NCBI GenBank assembly: GCA_025999455.1
Contig: AP024683.1
Coordinates: 1,681,501-1,745,500, forward strand
Direction: 5' to 3'
DNA length: 64,000 nt
DNA from: Geminicoccaceae bacterium
Lineage (GTDB): Bacteria > Pseudomonadota > Alphaproteobacteria > Geminicoccales > Geminicoccaceae
A program made the position numbers and the translations under genes. Numbering within the stretch: position 1 is the stretch's first letter; every line of letters starts with the position of its first letter. Positions 40,027-48,487 of the stretch are shown here, in pieces. The notes under the pieces were generated by a model. The model worked only from the letters and a program-made list of their open reading frames with translations. It ran no database searches and was not told the DNA's origin.

Positions 40027-42924
40027 TCAGGCCGCCCAGATCCGGCACAAGGTGGTCTTGGTCTCCTGCATGTGGGTGACCGAGTCGTAGCCGTAGGTCT
40101 GCGCCGTGTTCGTCGATTCACCGAGCACGTAGGGATCGGCGCCGGCCGGATATTTCGAGCGCAGATCCTTGCCCTGGTACCAGCCGCCGAAGTGGAACGG
40201 CATGAAGGCCACGCCGCGGCCGACCCGTTCGGTCACCATCGCCTTGACCTTGACCTTGCCCTTCTCCGGGCCCTCGACCCAGACCCAGGCACCGTCGCGG
40301 ATCTTGAGGTTGTTGGCGTCGTACGGGTTGATCTCGACGAACATGTGCTGCTGCAGCTCGGCGAGCCACGGATTCGACCGGGTCTCGTCGCCGCCGCCCT
40401 CGTACTCGACCAGCCGCCCGGAGGTCAGGATGATCGGATAGTCCTTCGAGAAGTCCTTGTCCTGGATCGTCTTGTAGAGCACCGGCAGGCGGTGCAGCTT
40501 GCGATCCGTGTAGGTCGGGTACGTCGCCACGAGGTCGCGCCGCGGCGTGTAGAGCGGCTCGCGGTGCAGCGGGATCGGGTCGGGGAAGTTCCACACGACC
40601 GCCCGCGCCTTGGCGTTGCCGAACGGCATGCAGCCGTGCTTGATCGCGACCCGCACGATGCCGCCCGAGAGATCGGTCTTCCAGTTGGCCTTGGGCCCGC
40701 CGGCCTTCTCGATCTCGGCCCGCTCGGCATCGGTCAGGTCCTTGTCCCAGCCGAGCTTGGTCAGCATCTCCATCGTGAACTCGGGATAGCCGTCCTCGAT
40801 CTCCGAGCCCACGGGCCAGCTGCCCTCGGCGAGGAGCGTCTGGCCGTCGCGCTCGACGCCGAAATTGGCCCGGAAGCAGCCGCCACCCTCCGCCACCGGC
40901 AAGGAGGTGTCGTAGAGGTTGGCGGTGCCCGGATGCTTCATCTCGGGCGTGCCCCAGCAGGGCCAAGGCAGACCGTAATAGTCGCCGTCGCACGGACCGC
41001 CGCTCGCCCGCAGCGTCACCTTGTCGAAGGTGTGCTGATACTGCATGTGCAGCTTGAGCCGCTCGGGCGACTGGCCGGTGTAGCCGATCGTCCAGGTGCC
41101 GCGATTGATCTCGCGGAGTACGTCCTCGGGCACCGGTTGATTGTTCTCGACCTTGATGTTCTTGAACATCTCGTCCGCGAAGCCGAACTTCTTCGCGAAG
41201 AGATACATGATCTCGTGGTCGGGCTTGCACTCGAAGAACGGCCCGAAGACCTTCTCGCGCCACTGCAGGGAGCGGTTCGAGGCGGTGACCGAGCCGCGCG
41301 TCTCGAACTGGGTCGCGGCCGGCAACAGATAGACCCCGTCGGTCCGGTCGTGCAGCACGGCGCTCACGGTCGGGTAGGGGTCGATGACCACGAGCAGGTC
41401 GAGCTTCTCCATCGCCCGCTTCATGTCGGGCAGACGGGTCTGCGAGTTCGGCGCGTGGCCCCAGAAGATCATCGCCCGGACATTGTCCGGCTGATCGATG
41501 TTCTCCTTGGCCTCGAGGACGCCGTCGAACCACCGCGAGACGGGGATGCCGGCCTTCTCCATCAAGGCCTTGCGGGTCTTCTCGTCGGCGTCCTTGGGGC
41601 CGAACCGGCTCACCAGGTAATCGTAGTCGACGTTCCAGACCCGCGCCCAGTGCTTCCACGCACCTTCGACGAGCCCGTAGTAACCCGGCAGGCTGTCCAC
41701 GGTGACGCCCATGTCGGTCGCACCTTGGACGTTGTCGTGGCCGCGGAAGATGTTCGTCCCGCCACCGGCCACGCCCATGTTGCCGAGGGCGAGCTGGAGG
41801 ATGGAATAGGCGCGGACGTTGTTGTTGCCGATCGTGTGCTGGGTGCCGCCCATGCACCAGATCACCGTGCCCGGCCGGTTGTTGGCGAGCAGCATGGCGA
41901 CCCGCTTGAGCTGGCTGCCGGGCACGCCCGTCACGCGCTCGACCTCTTCCGGAGTCCACTGCTTCACGTGGGCACGGATCTGCTCCATCCCCCACACGCG
42001 CTTACGGATGAACTCTTTGTCCTCCCAACCGTTCTCGAAGATGTGCCAGAGGATGCCCCAAATGAGCGCCACGTCGGTGCCGGAGCGGAACCGGACGTAC
42101 TCGTCGGCGTGCGCGGCCGTGCGAGTGAAGCGCGGGTCGCAGACGATCAAAGGCGCGTTGTTCTGCTCCTTGCAGCGCAGGATGTGGAGGAGCGAGACCG
42201 GGTGCGCCTCGGCCGGGTTGCCGCCGATCAGGAAGATCAGCTTCGACTTCTGGATGTCGTTGTAGGAATTCGTCATCGCGCCGTAGCCCCAGGTGTTGGC
42301 CACGCCCGCGACGGTCGTCGAATGGCAGATCCGCGCCTGATGATCGACGTTGTTCGTGCCCCAGAACGCGGCGAACTTACGGAACAGATAAGCCTGCTCG
42401 TTGCTGAACTTGGCCGAACCCAGCCAATAGACGCTGTCGGGACCGGACTTGTCCCGGATCTCGAGCAGCTTGTCGCCGATCTCGGCGATCGCCTGGTCCC
42501 AGGAGATCCGGGTGTACTTCCCGTTGACGAGCTTCATCGGGTATTTGAGCCGGCGCTCGCCGTGCGCGAGGTACCGGACCGACGCCCCCTTGGCGCAGTG
42601 GGCGCCCAGGTTGAAGGGGCTGTCGAAGCCCGGCTCCTGGCCGATCCACACCCCGTTCTGCACCTCGGCCACGACCGTGCAGCCGACCGAGCAGTGCGTG
42701 CAGATCGTCTTGACCTGCTTGATCTCGCCCTTGGCCGCTTGGACCTGCGCTTCGGCGCGGGTCACCATCCCGCTCGACAGCGCCGAGGCGGCGGCGAGAC
42801 CGCCGGCCGTCAGACCGGAGCGGCGCAGGAAGCCGCGCCGGTCGATCGTGCCGCCCGAAAGGGCCGCCTGCAGCTGGCCGAAAGCGCCCGGCGCCGGCGA
42901 CCCGTTGCTCCGCTTCCTCAACAT
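40027..42924 (-). CDS. fdoG: Formate dehydrogenase alpha (catalytic) subunit, cysteine type
   Basis: 965 residues. Twin-arginine leader DRRGFLRRSGLTAGG (residues 28-42) exports the folded enzyme. The proximal 4Fe-4S cluster is bound by Cys 75, 78, 82 and 110. The metal ligand is Cys 200 followed by the active-site histidine (QARICHSTTVAG), where E. coli FdnG has selenocysteine; no recoded UGA is needed. Further motifs: FLIGGNPAEAHPVS, MGGTQHTIGNNNVRAY, GGTNIFRGHDNVQGATDMG, ILTSGRLVEYEGGGDETRSNPWL. It oxidises formate to CO2 in the periplasm with bis-MGD and Mo or W. ATG 42924 gives a normal leader; longer extensions upstream are GC artefacts. Confidence 0.97.
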   Translation of the reverse strand: MLRKRSNGSPAPGAFGQLQAALSGGTIDRRGFLRRSGLTAGGLAAASALSSGMVTRAEAQVQAAKGEIKQVKTICTHCSVGCTVVAEVQNGVWIGQEPGFDSPFNLGAHCAKGASVRYLAHGERRLKYPMKLVNGKYTRISWDQAIAEIGDKLLEIRDKSGPDSVYWLGSAKFSNEQAYLFRKFAAFWGTNNVDHQARICHSTTVAGVANTWGYGAMTNSYNDIQKSKLIFLIGGNPAEAHPVSLLHILRCKEQNNAPLIVCDPRFTRTAAHADEYVRFRSGTDVALIWGILWHIFENGWEDKEFIRKRVWGMEQIRAHVKQWTPEEVERVTGVPGSQLKRVAMLLANNRPGTVIWCMGGTQHTIGNNNVRAYSILQLALGNMGVAGGGTNIFRGHDNVQGATDMGVTVDSLPGYYGLVEGAWKHWARVWNVDYDYLVSRFGPKDADEKTRKALMEKAGIPVSRWFDGVLEAKENIDQPDNVRAMIFWGHAPNSQTRLPDMKRAMEKLDLLVVIDPYPTVSAVLHDRTDGVYLLPAATQFETRGSVTASNRSLQWREKVFGPFFECKPDHEIMYLFAKKFGFADEMFKNIKVENNQPVPEDVLREINRGTWTIGYTGQSPERLKLHMQYQHTFDKVTLRASGGPCDGDYYGLPWPCWGTPEMKHPGTANLYDTSLPVAEGGGCFRANFGVERDGQTLLAEGSWPVGSEIEDGYPEFTMEMLTKLGWDKDLTDAERAEIEKAGGPKANWKTDLSGGIVRVAIKHGCMPFGNAKARAVVWNFPDPIPLHREPLYTPRRDLVATYPTYTDRKLHRLPVLYKTIQDKDFSKDYPIILTSGRLVEYEGGGDETRSNPWLAELQQHMFVEINPYDANNLKIRDGAWVWVEGPEKGKVKVKAMVTERVGRGVAFMPFHFGGWYQGKDLRSKYPAGADPYVLGESTNTAQTYGYDSVTHMQETKTTLCRIWAA

Positions 42925-42964
42925 CTCGGCCTCCCGCTCTCCGGGTCTCGATCCACCGCCCGCC

Positions 42965-43168
42965 TCAGAACCGGGCGAGCTCGTAATAGGTCTTGACGTG
43001 CGCCGTCTCGCGATAGCCGCGCCGGCTCGGCTGCGCCTCGCTCGCTTCGGCCCGCTCGGCCGGCGCCACGAGCGCCACCACCCCGGCCGCCGCACCGCCC
43101 AGCCCGGCGAGTTTGAGCAACTCGCGCCGCCCGGTGGTGCTCCGCCCCTTCTCACGGTCTTCGCGCAT
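42965..43168 (-). CDS. Formate dehydrogenase-associated TAT-target small protein (TIGR02811-like)
   Basis: 67 residues. A twin-arginine signal (TGRRELLKLAGLGGAAAGVVALVAP) is followed by a short tail ending YRETAHVKTYYELARF. Small proteins of this type are found directly upstream of formate dehydrogenase alpha genes and are described as formate dehydrogenase region TAT target; their role is unknown. The YRETxHVxxYYxxARF ending is the recognisable part. ATG at 43168; 40 bases before the alpha-subunit gene. Confidence 0.88.
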   Translation of the reverse strand: MREDREKGRSTTGRRELLKLAGLGGAAAGVVALVAPAERAEASEAQPSRRGYRETAHVKTYYELARF

Positions 43169-43204
43169 CTTCCGCTCTCCTCGCCTCACCGTTCCGTCCC
43201 GGGC

Positions 43205-43831
43205 TCAGGCCGCCAACCGGAAGCCCGCCCGCTCGATCTCGACGTACAACCGGCCGACCGTTCCCACGGGCCGGTAGAACCGCGCCGCCCGCGCCCCTTC
43301 GAGGTCGGCGAAGAACCGCCCGACCCAAGGTGCCAGGTGACGGTTGAAAAATCGTTGATCCTCGCCCGGCCGGCCCGAGCCGAACCGACCGTCGATGAGC
43401 CCCGCCATGACCTCGCAGAGGCTCGCCACGTGATCCTCGGGCTCGGGATTGCCCGCGGCGCGCGCGATGCCGAGCGCCGCGAGATCGACCCGCAGCTCGG
43501 CGAGCGGCCGCTCGTTCAAGAAACCCGTCCGATAGTACGAAGCGTAAGGGACGAGCTCGCCGCGGCCCACGCCGATGAAGAGATCGTGATATTCCTCGCC
43601 GACCCGCTCGGGGTCCGTCTCGCGCGCCGCAGCGGCGAGCGCCTGGAGGGCTTCGCCGAGCTCGCTGCCGGGCTCGCCGAGCTTCGCCACCGCGTCGAGC
43701 GTCGCGGCGTCGGGGGGTGCCGCGAGCAGCCGGGCCAAGAGGCGCCACGTCACTGCCCTCAGCGCCTCGACCTCGTCGCGCTGCTCGATCGGACCGTTGG
43801 CCGCCTCGTTCACTGCACCCACTAAACTCAC
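43205..43831 (-). CDS. TorD/DmsD-family chaperone for formate dehydrogenase maturation
   Basis: 208 residues, all-helical. The signature GELVPYASYYRTGFLNERPLAELR and the earlier VGEEYHDLFIGVGRG are typical of TorD-like chaperones of formate dehydrogenase loci; NPEPEDHVASLCEVMAGLI follows. It should bind the alpha-subunit twin-arginine leader and the apoenzyme in the cytosol until cofactor insertion is complete. GTG start at 43831 (a GTG nine bases downstream is an alternative). Lies between DUF3306 and the TAT-target gene. Confidence 0.9.
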   Translation of the reverse strand: MSLVGAVNEAANGPIEQRDEVEALRAVTWRLLARLLAAPPDAATLDAVAKLGEPGSELGEALQALAAAARETDPERVGEEYHDLFIGVGRGELVPYASYYRTGFLNERPLAELRVDLAALGIARAAGNPEPEDHVASLCEVMAGLIDGRFGSGRPGEDQRFFNRHLAPWVGRFFADLEGARAARFYRPVGTVGRLYVEIERAGFRLAA

Positions 43832-43846
43832 CGTTCGGCCGGCCCG

Positions 43847-44530
43847 TCAGCCGGCCGACCCCTGCCTCCCCAGCTCCCCCTCTGGAGTTGTTCCATCTCT
43901 AGCCCCCGCCTTCGCCTGCGACAAGGGGTCTCGGGTCGGCCCGAACGAGTCCGCCACCTGGACCGTCGCGCCGGTCGACCCTTCGGGCGAGGCGATCCGC
44001 TCCTGCCCGGTTCCCCGGTCGCCCGTGTCGGCCCGCGCTTCGGCGACCGCCGCCCCGGCCGCAGGCTCCTCCGCCTCGTCGAGTGCGGCGACCATGCCGC
44101 GGCCGACCCGATAGAGCGTCTTGAGGTCGGCCACGACCGTGCTCGCATCAGAGAAGTCGTTGACGATGTAATAATCGTCGAGCCCGTCGGGCGTGGAGAT
44201 GATCGGGTTCACTTTCCACAAGCGACGCAGCGCCCGCCGCTTGAGCTCGGCCGGTACGCCCGGCTGCATGAAGACGCTGAAATCGCTCGCCGCATCGAGC
44301 GTGTCCGGGTCCGGCAGCTTCGCGAGGTCGAGCTCGGGCACCGAGGGCGCGGCCTGCCGCCCGCCCTCCGCCCGCGGTTCGGGCCGGCCGCCTTCCTCGC
44401 GTGCCGGGGCGTCCGGGGCGACCGACGACCGCGGCTCCTCGGGCTCGGGCGTGCCGCGTCGCGCGGCCGCCTTGCGCCGCGACCAGCGGGCTAGGAACGC
44501 GCCGACCTCGTCTTCGACCCGCCGCGTCAC
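43847..44530 (-). CDS. DUF3306 protein of the formate dehydrogenase locus
   Basis: 227 residues. It starts with a basic VGAFLARWSRRKAAARRG segment, followed by a proline/glutamate-rich linker, the DUF3306 core LDLAKLPDPDTLDAASDFSVFMQPGVPAELKRRALRRLWKV and DGLDDYYIVNDFSD, and a low-complexity tail. DUF3306 genes regularly accompany DUF3305 and 4Fe-4S genes at periplasmic formate dehydrogenase loci; function unknown, presumably maturation. GTG start overlaps the DUF3305 stop (GTGA). Confidence 0.88.
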   Translation of the reverse strand: MTRRVEDEVGAFLARWSRRKAAARRGTPEPEEPRSSVAPDAPAREEGGRPEPRAEGGRQAAPSVPELDLAKLPDPDTLDAASDFSVFMQPGVPAELKRRALRRLWKVNPIISTPDGLDDYYIVNDFSDASTVVADLKTLYRVGRGMVAALDEAEEPAAGAAVAEARADTGDRGTGQERIASPEGSTGATVQVADSFGPTRDPLSQAKAGARDGTTPEGELGRQGSAG

Positions 44531-45066
44531 GACCGCTCCTCGGCGTTCGAGGGGGTGCCACCCACGACCTCGAACTCGCTCGCCGCGTCGGGAGCGGCAT
44601 CGGCCGATTTGCGCCGCCGCTTCAAGAAAGGCGTGTCGACGTGGTGCCGCTCGACGAAGTCCTGGACGAGGCCCACCACCGGCTCGGGCATGGGCAGGGC
44701 TTCGACGAGGTCGTCACCCGGCTCGGCGTAGACCTGCGCCTCGAAGGGCGAGGCGGTGATCAAGAAGGGCCGCCAGGGCAGCTCCGGATCGTCCTCGACC
44801 CGGCGGAGCACGACGTAGAGCTGCGGCGGCTCGGCCGAGAGCGCGAGCCGGTAATCGGCGGTCTCCTTGCGGTGCAGCTCGAGTGTGGCCGTGCCGGCGA
44901 GCCAGCGGGTCCAGCCCTCGCCCTCGACCAGAAGCCGCGGCGCCGGCTCGCCCGCGAGCTCGGGGACGAGCTCGACCGGCCGCCAGACCCAATCCACCCA
45001 GCGGCTCTTGGCACGACGCCGCTCGACGACGACCGCGAGCTCGAGCTTCGCCGAACTTGCGCTCAC
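44527..45066 (-). CDS. DUF3305 protein of the formate dehydrogenase locus
   Basis: 179 residues. LELAVVVERRRAKSRWVDWVWRPVEL is the DUF3305 hallmark, followed by LELHRKETADYRLALSAEPPQLYVVLR and LITASPFEAQVY, and a tail ending in a conserved FLKRRRK. Unknown function; conserved partner of DUF3306 beside formate dehydrogenase genes. The GTG start at 45066 places the conserved strand at the N-terminus. It is the first gene of the leftward operon and is divergent from the iron-sulfur protein gene, so the main fdh promoter should lie in 45067-45167. Confidence 0.88.
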   Translation of the reverse strand: MSASSAKLELAVVVERRRAKSRWVDWVWRPVELVPELAGEPAPRLLVEGEGWTRWLAGTATLELHRKETADYRLALSAEPPQLYVVLRRVEDDPELPWRPFLITASPFEAQVYAEPGDDLVEALPMPEPVVGLVQDFVERHHVDTPFLKRRRKSADAAPDAASEFEVVGGTPSNAEERS

Positions 45067-45167
45067 CCGCTTTCCACCTTCGAACTCGTCCGGTTCCAAT
45101 TCTAGCCGCCCCGCCGGCCGATCTGGTAGAGCCCCGGGCCGTGGTCGATGGGATCCGGGAGAGCGCC

Positions 45168-47219
45168 ATGCGGCTCGGCGGCCGGCGTTGCCTCTTGTGC
45201 ACCTGCGAGGGCACGATACCGCTCGATGCCCGAGCGCTCGCCCGCGCGCTCGGCCAACCGGCACCGCCCGCGCTCCTCGACCGCCTCTGTCGGACTCAGC
45301 TCGACCGGCTCGAGGAGGCGCTCGCGACCGGCGAGCCGGTGCTGGTGGCTTGCGAGCAGGAAGTGGCGCTCTTCGCCGAGACCGCGGGGGAGGCGGCCGA
45401 CCGGCTCCGCACCGTGGACATCCGGGCACGGGCCGGTTGGTCGGCCGAGGCGGCGCAGGCGACGCCCAAGATCGCGGCCCTCCTCGCCGAAGCGGCCCTC
45501 GAGCCGCCGCCCGTGCCGGTCGTGACCCTGCGCTCCCAGGGCCGCTGTCTGGTCTACGGCCCCGCGGAGCCCGCGCTCGAGGCGGCCCAACGCTTGGCCG
45601 GGCGCCTCACGCCCACCCTCGTCCTCACCGAGGCGGCGGACGTCTTGCCGCCGGCCCGGGTCCGCTTCCCGATCCTCACCGGGCGGATCGCCAGGCTCGA
45701 GGGCCATCTCGGGGCCTTCCGCGCGACCGTCGCGGACGCCGCCATGGCCCTGCCGTCCTCGCGCGAGCGGCTCCGCTTCGGCCAGCCGAGCCCGAAGACC
45801 GAGATCGAGGCCGACCTCGTGCTCGACCTCTCGGGTGGCACGCCGCTCGTCACGGCCCCCGACAAGCGCGACGGCTACCGGCGGGTCGATCCGCGCGATC
45901 CCTTGGCACTCGAGCGCGCGCTCTTCGATCTCGTCGATCTCGTGGGTGAGCTCGAGAAGCCCCGCTGGGTCGAGCTCGAAGCGACCTTGTGCGCGCATTC
46001 GCGCTCGCGCCGGGTGGGCTGCACCCGCTGCCTCGACCATTGCCCGACGGGCGCCATCACGCCCGCGGGCGACCACGTGGCGATCGACCCCTTCGTGTGC
46101 GCCGGCTGCGGCGCCTGCGCGGGCCTCTGCCCGACCGGGGCGATCGGCTACGCCGCCCCGCCGGCGGGGTTCCTCCTCGAGCGGCTGCGCACGCTCCTGG
46201 GCACCTGGCGCGCGGCGGGCGGCGCCGATGCCGTCCTCCTCGTCCACGAGACCCGCCACGGCGAGCCGCTGCTCGACGCGATGGCACGCACCGGCCGCGG
46301 CCTGCCGGCCCGGGTCCTGCCCTTCGCGGTCGAGGAGCTCGCCCGGCTCGGGCTCGAAGCCCTGATGGCCCCCTTCGCGCTCGGCGCGGCGCGCCTCGTC
46401 GTGCTGGAGCCACCGCGCAAGGCGGCCGAGCTCGCCGCGCTCGCCGCCAATCTCGGCTGGCTCGAGGCCCTGCTCGACGGGCTCGGTTACGGCCGCGACC
46501 GGCTCGTGCGCTTGTCGCTCGACGATCCGGAGGCGCTCGAAACGGCCCTCTGGTCGCTGCCGCCGCTCGCTTCGGCCGGCGCCGCCGATTTCGTGCCGCT
46601 CGGCGGCAAGCGGGCGCTCCTGCGCCTCGTGGCCGACGCGCTGCACGGCTGTGCGCCGAAGCCGATGCCGGTCGTGCCTCTGCCGCCGGGCGCGCCCTTC
46701 GGCCGGGTCGTGGTGGAGGTCGAGGGCTGCACCCTCTGCCACGCCTGCGTGGGCGCTTGCCCCACGGGTGCGCTCCGGGCCCATCCCGACAAGCCGATGC
46801 TGCGCTTCACCGAGGATGCCTGCGTGCAGTGCGGCCTCTGCGTGAACACCTGCCCCGAGAAGGTGATCCGGCTCGAGCCGCGGCTCGGCTTCGGCCCCGC
46901 CTTCCGCGAAGCCGTCGTCCTCAAGGAAGAGGAGCCGTTCCGCTGCGTGCGCTGCGGCAAGCCCTTCGGGACCAAGAGCTCGATCGAGAAGATCGTCCAG
47001 CGGCTGGCCGGCAGCCACTGGATGTTCCGGGACGCTCGTTCGATCGAACGGCTGCGGATGTGCGACGATTGCCGGGTCTTGAGCGAGTTCGAGCGGCCCG
47101 ACCATCCGATGGCGCTCGGCACGCCGCGACGGCCGCGCACGACCGAGGATTATTTGCGCGAGCGCGAGGCCGAAGAGGCCGCCCGGCGCGCCGCGCGCGA
47201 CGGGGAGGGGAAGGGGTGA
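45168..47219 (+). CDS. Multi-cluster 4Fe-4S protein of the formate dehydrogenase locus
   Basis: 683 residues. An N-terminal CLLCTCEGT motif opens the protein; two 4Fe-4S motifs lie mid-protein (GCTRCLDHCPTGAI and CAGCGACAGLCPTGAI), two more in the C-terminal third (CTLCHACVGACPTGAL and CVQCGLCVNTCPEKVI), and a last CVRCGKPF/CDDC set may bind zinc or iron. No signal peptide or membrane helix. Such proteins are conserved in formate dehydrogenase loci with DUF3305/3306 and TorD; they may serve maturation or a soluble electron branch. ATG 45168 follows GGGAG. Divergent from the main operon across 101 bases. Confidence 0.88.
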   Translation: MRLGGRRCLLCTCEGTIPLDARALARALGQPAPPALLDRLCRTQLDRLEEALATGEPVLVACEQEVALFAETAGEAADRLRTVDIRARAGWSAEAAQATPKIAALLAEAALEPPPVPVVTLRSQGRCLVYGPAEPALEAAQRLAGRLTPTLVLTEAADVLPPARVRFPILTGRIARLEGHLGAFRATVADAAMALPSSRERLRFGQPSPKTEIEADLVLDLSGGTPLVTAPDKRDGYRRVDPRDPLALERALFDLVDLVGELEKPRWVELEATLCAHSRSRRVGCTRCLDHCPTGAITPAGDHVAIDPFVCAGCGACAGLCPTGAIGYAAPPAGFLLERLRTLLGTWRAAGGADAVLLVHETRHGEPLLDAMARTGRGLPARVLPFAVEELARLGLEALMAPFALGAARLVVLEPPRKAAELAALAANLGWLEALLDGLGYGRDRLVRLSLDDPEALETALWSLPPLASAGAADFVPLGGKRALLRLVADALHGCAPKPMPVVPLPPGAPFGRVVVEVEGCTLCHACVGACPTGALRAHPDKPMLRFTEDACVQCGLCVNTCPEKVIRLEPRLGFGPAFREAVVLKEEEPFRCVRCGKPFGTKSSIEKIVQRLAGSHWMFRDARSIERLRMCDDCRVLSEFERPDHPMALGTPRRPRTTEDYLREREAEEAARRAARDGEGKG

Positions 47220-47226
47220 GCCGCTC

Positions 47227-47901
47227 CTACCAGGGCAGCTCGGCGCCCGTGTAGTCGAAGAACCGCCCGCTGTCGGCCGGCCGCAGCCGGTCGATCAGGC
47301 TCACGAGCCCGCGCACGCTCGTCTCGACGTCGATCGCCGCCTGCGGCCCGCCCATGTCGGTCCGCACCCAGCCGGGGTGGACGACCACGACCGTGAACCC
47401 CTCGGGCTCGAGCTCGCGGGCGATCGAGCGCATCGCCATGTTCACCGCCGCCTTCGAGGTCCGGTAGGGGAGGGCGCCCGCGACCTCGGTGCGGGCGATG
47501 CTGCCCATGACCGAGGAGACGGTGACGACCGTCTTGCCCCGGCCGGCCCGCAAATTCGGCAACAGCGCCTCGAGCACCCGCACGGGGCCGAGCGTGTTGG
47601 TCGCGAGCACGCGTTCGAAGGCCGCCCAGTCGAGGGCGCCGAGCCGGGCGTCGCGCTGGCCGTAGATCCCGGCATTGTTGACGAGCAGATCGAGCGGCCG
47701 GCCGGCGAGGGCCGCGGCCAATGCGGCGATCGAGGCCGGGTCGGTGACGTCCAGCCGGTGCCGTTCGACCGCCCCCGCGATCGCCCCGATCGCCTGCGGA
47801 TCGCGGGCGCAGGCGTGGACGGTCCAGCCGCGGGCGGCGAAGGCCCGGGCGAGGCCCGCCCCGATGCCGCGCGAGGTTCCGGTGATCAAGACGTCCGGCA
47901 C
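47227..47901 (-). CDS. SDR family oxidoreductase (C-factor-like)
   Basis: 224 residues, a short classical SDR. VLITGTSRGIGAGLARAFAARG is the cofactor motif, NNAGIYGQ, VSSVMGSIA and YRTSKAAVNM supply the catalytic parts, and VVVHPGWVRTDMGG is typical of C-signal/CsgA-like SDRs. Substrate unknown. ATG 47901. It is the last gene of a leftward series that starts with the DUF6505 gene; its stop faces the iron-sulfur protein with an eight-base gap. Confidence 0.85.
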   Translation of the reverse strand: MPDVLITGTSRGIGAGLARAFAARGWTVHACARDPQAIGAIAGAVERHRLDVTDPASIAALAAALAGRPLDLLVNNAGIYGQRDARLGALDWAAFERVLATNTLGPVRVLEALLPNLRAGRGKTVVTVSSVMGSIARTEVAGALPYRTSKAAVNMAMRSIARELEPEGFTVVVVHPGWVRTDMGGPQAAIDVETSVRGLVSLIDRLRPADSGRFFDYTGAELPW

Positions 47902-47938
47902 GACGGGTTCGCTCCTCTTCGCGACGTCGGGCCCGCGC

Positions 47939-48265
47939 TCACTCGCAGGCCCGGGCTTCGATCTGGCGGATGCGCATGCGCCGTTCGGCGGTGAGCTCGC
48001 CCTGGGCGCGGATCGCCGCGATCTCCGCTTCCTTCCGCGCCCGGCAGGCGTCCTGCCCGGCTTCGGCGGCGGCCGCGGGCTGCGGCCGGGCGAGGGGCGC
48101 CGCGGCCGGGGCGGGCGCGGCCGCCGTGGCGTTCGGTCGGACGGGCTCGGCCGGTCGTTCGCGGGCCGTCCAGGCGATCGCGCCGAAGCAGCCGATCGCG
48201 ACGAGGAGGGCCACGCCGCGGGCGAGCGGCCCGGTGCCGCGGCGCCCGCCTCCCCCGCTGCTCAT
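47939..48265 (-). CDS. Small single-helix protein with Ala/Pro linker, unknown
   Basis: 108 residues. A glycine/arginine-rich N-terminus, one hydrophobic helix (GVALLVAIGCFGAIAWTA), an alanine/proline-rich linker and a helical C-terminal segment (ACRARKEAEIAAIRAQ ... RQIEARACE) with two cysteines about 35 residues apart. Not recognised. ATG start overlaps the stop of the DUF6494-like gene by four bases (ATGA), which supports it being real and part of the same operon. Confidence 0.6.
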   Translation of the reverse strand: MSSGGGGRRGTGPLARGVALLVAIGCFGAIAWTARERPAEPVRPNATAAAPAPAAAPLARPQPAAAAEAGQDACRARKEAEIAAIRAQGELTAERRMRIRQIEARACE

Positions 48266-48468
48266 GCGAGCTCGATCTGGCCGTCGATCACGACGTCGAG
48301 CCCGGCCTTCGGGATCTCGAGCCGGACCTTGGCCTCGAGCCGCTCGTCGCCCCGGAGCCGGCCTTCGGCGATCGCCCGGCGGATCGCCTGCTCGATCTCG
48401 CGCTGGCCGGTCACGCCCACCTTCTTCAAGAACTTCCTGAGGCTCATGTTGAGCACGTCCTCGTCCAT
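48262..48468 (-). CDS. DUF6494-like small protein
   Basis: 68 residues: MDEDVLNMSLRKFLKKVGVT, then a basic helix QREIEQAIRRAIAEGRL and a strand-rich end with LEIPKAGLDVVIDGQI. The pattern is that of the small DUF6494 family of proteobacteria, function unknown. ATG 48468 is the natural start. It lies 19 bases after the DUF6352-like gene and overlaps the next gene. Confidence 0.75.
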   Translation of the reverse strand: MDEDVLNMSLRKFLKKVGVTGQREIEQAIRRAIAEGRLRGDERLEAKVRLEIPKAGLDVVIDGQIELA

Positions 48469-48487
48469 CCGGGCCTCCCGCGCCGTT

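Noticed and set aside
40567-42924. Possible selenocysteine (UGA) in the formate dehydrogenase alpha subunit
   Set aside because: The ligand position is an ordinary cysteine codon (Cys 200) and the frame has no internal stop.
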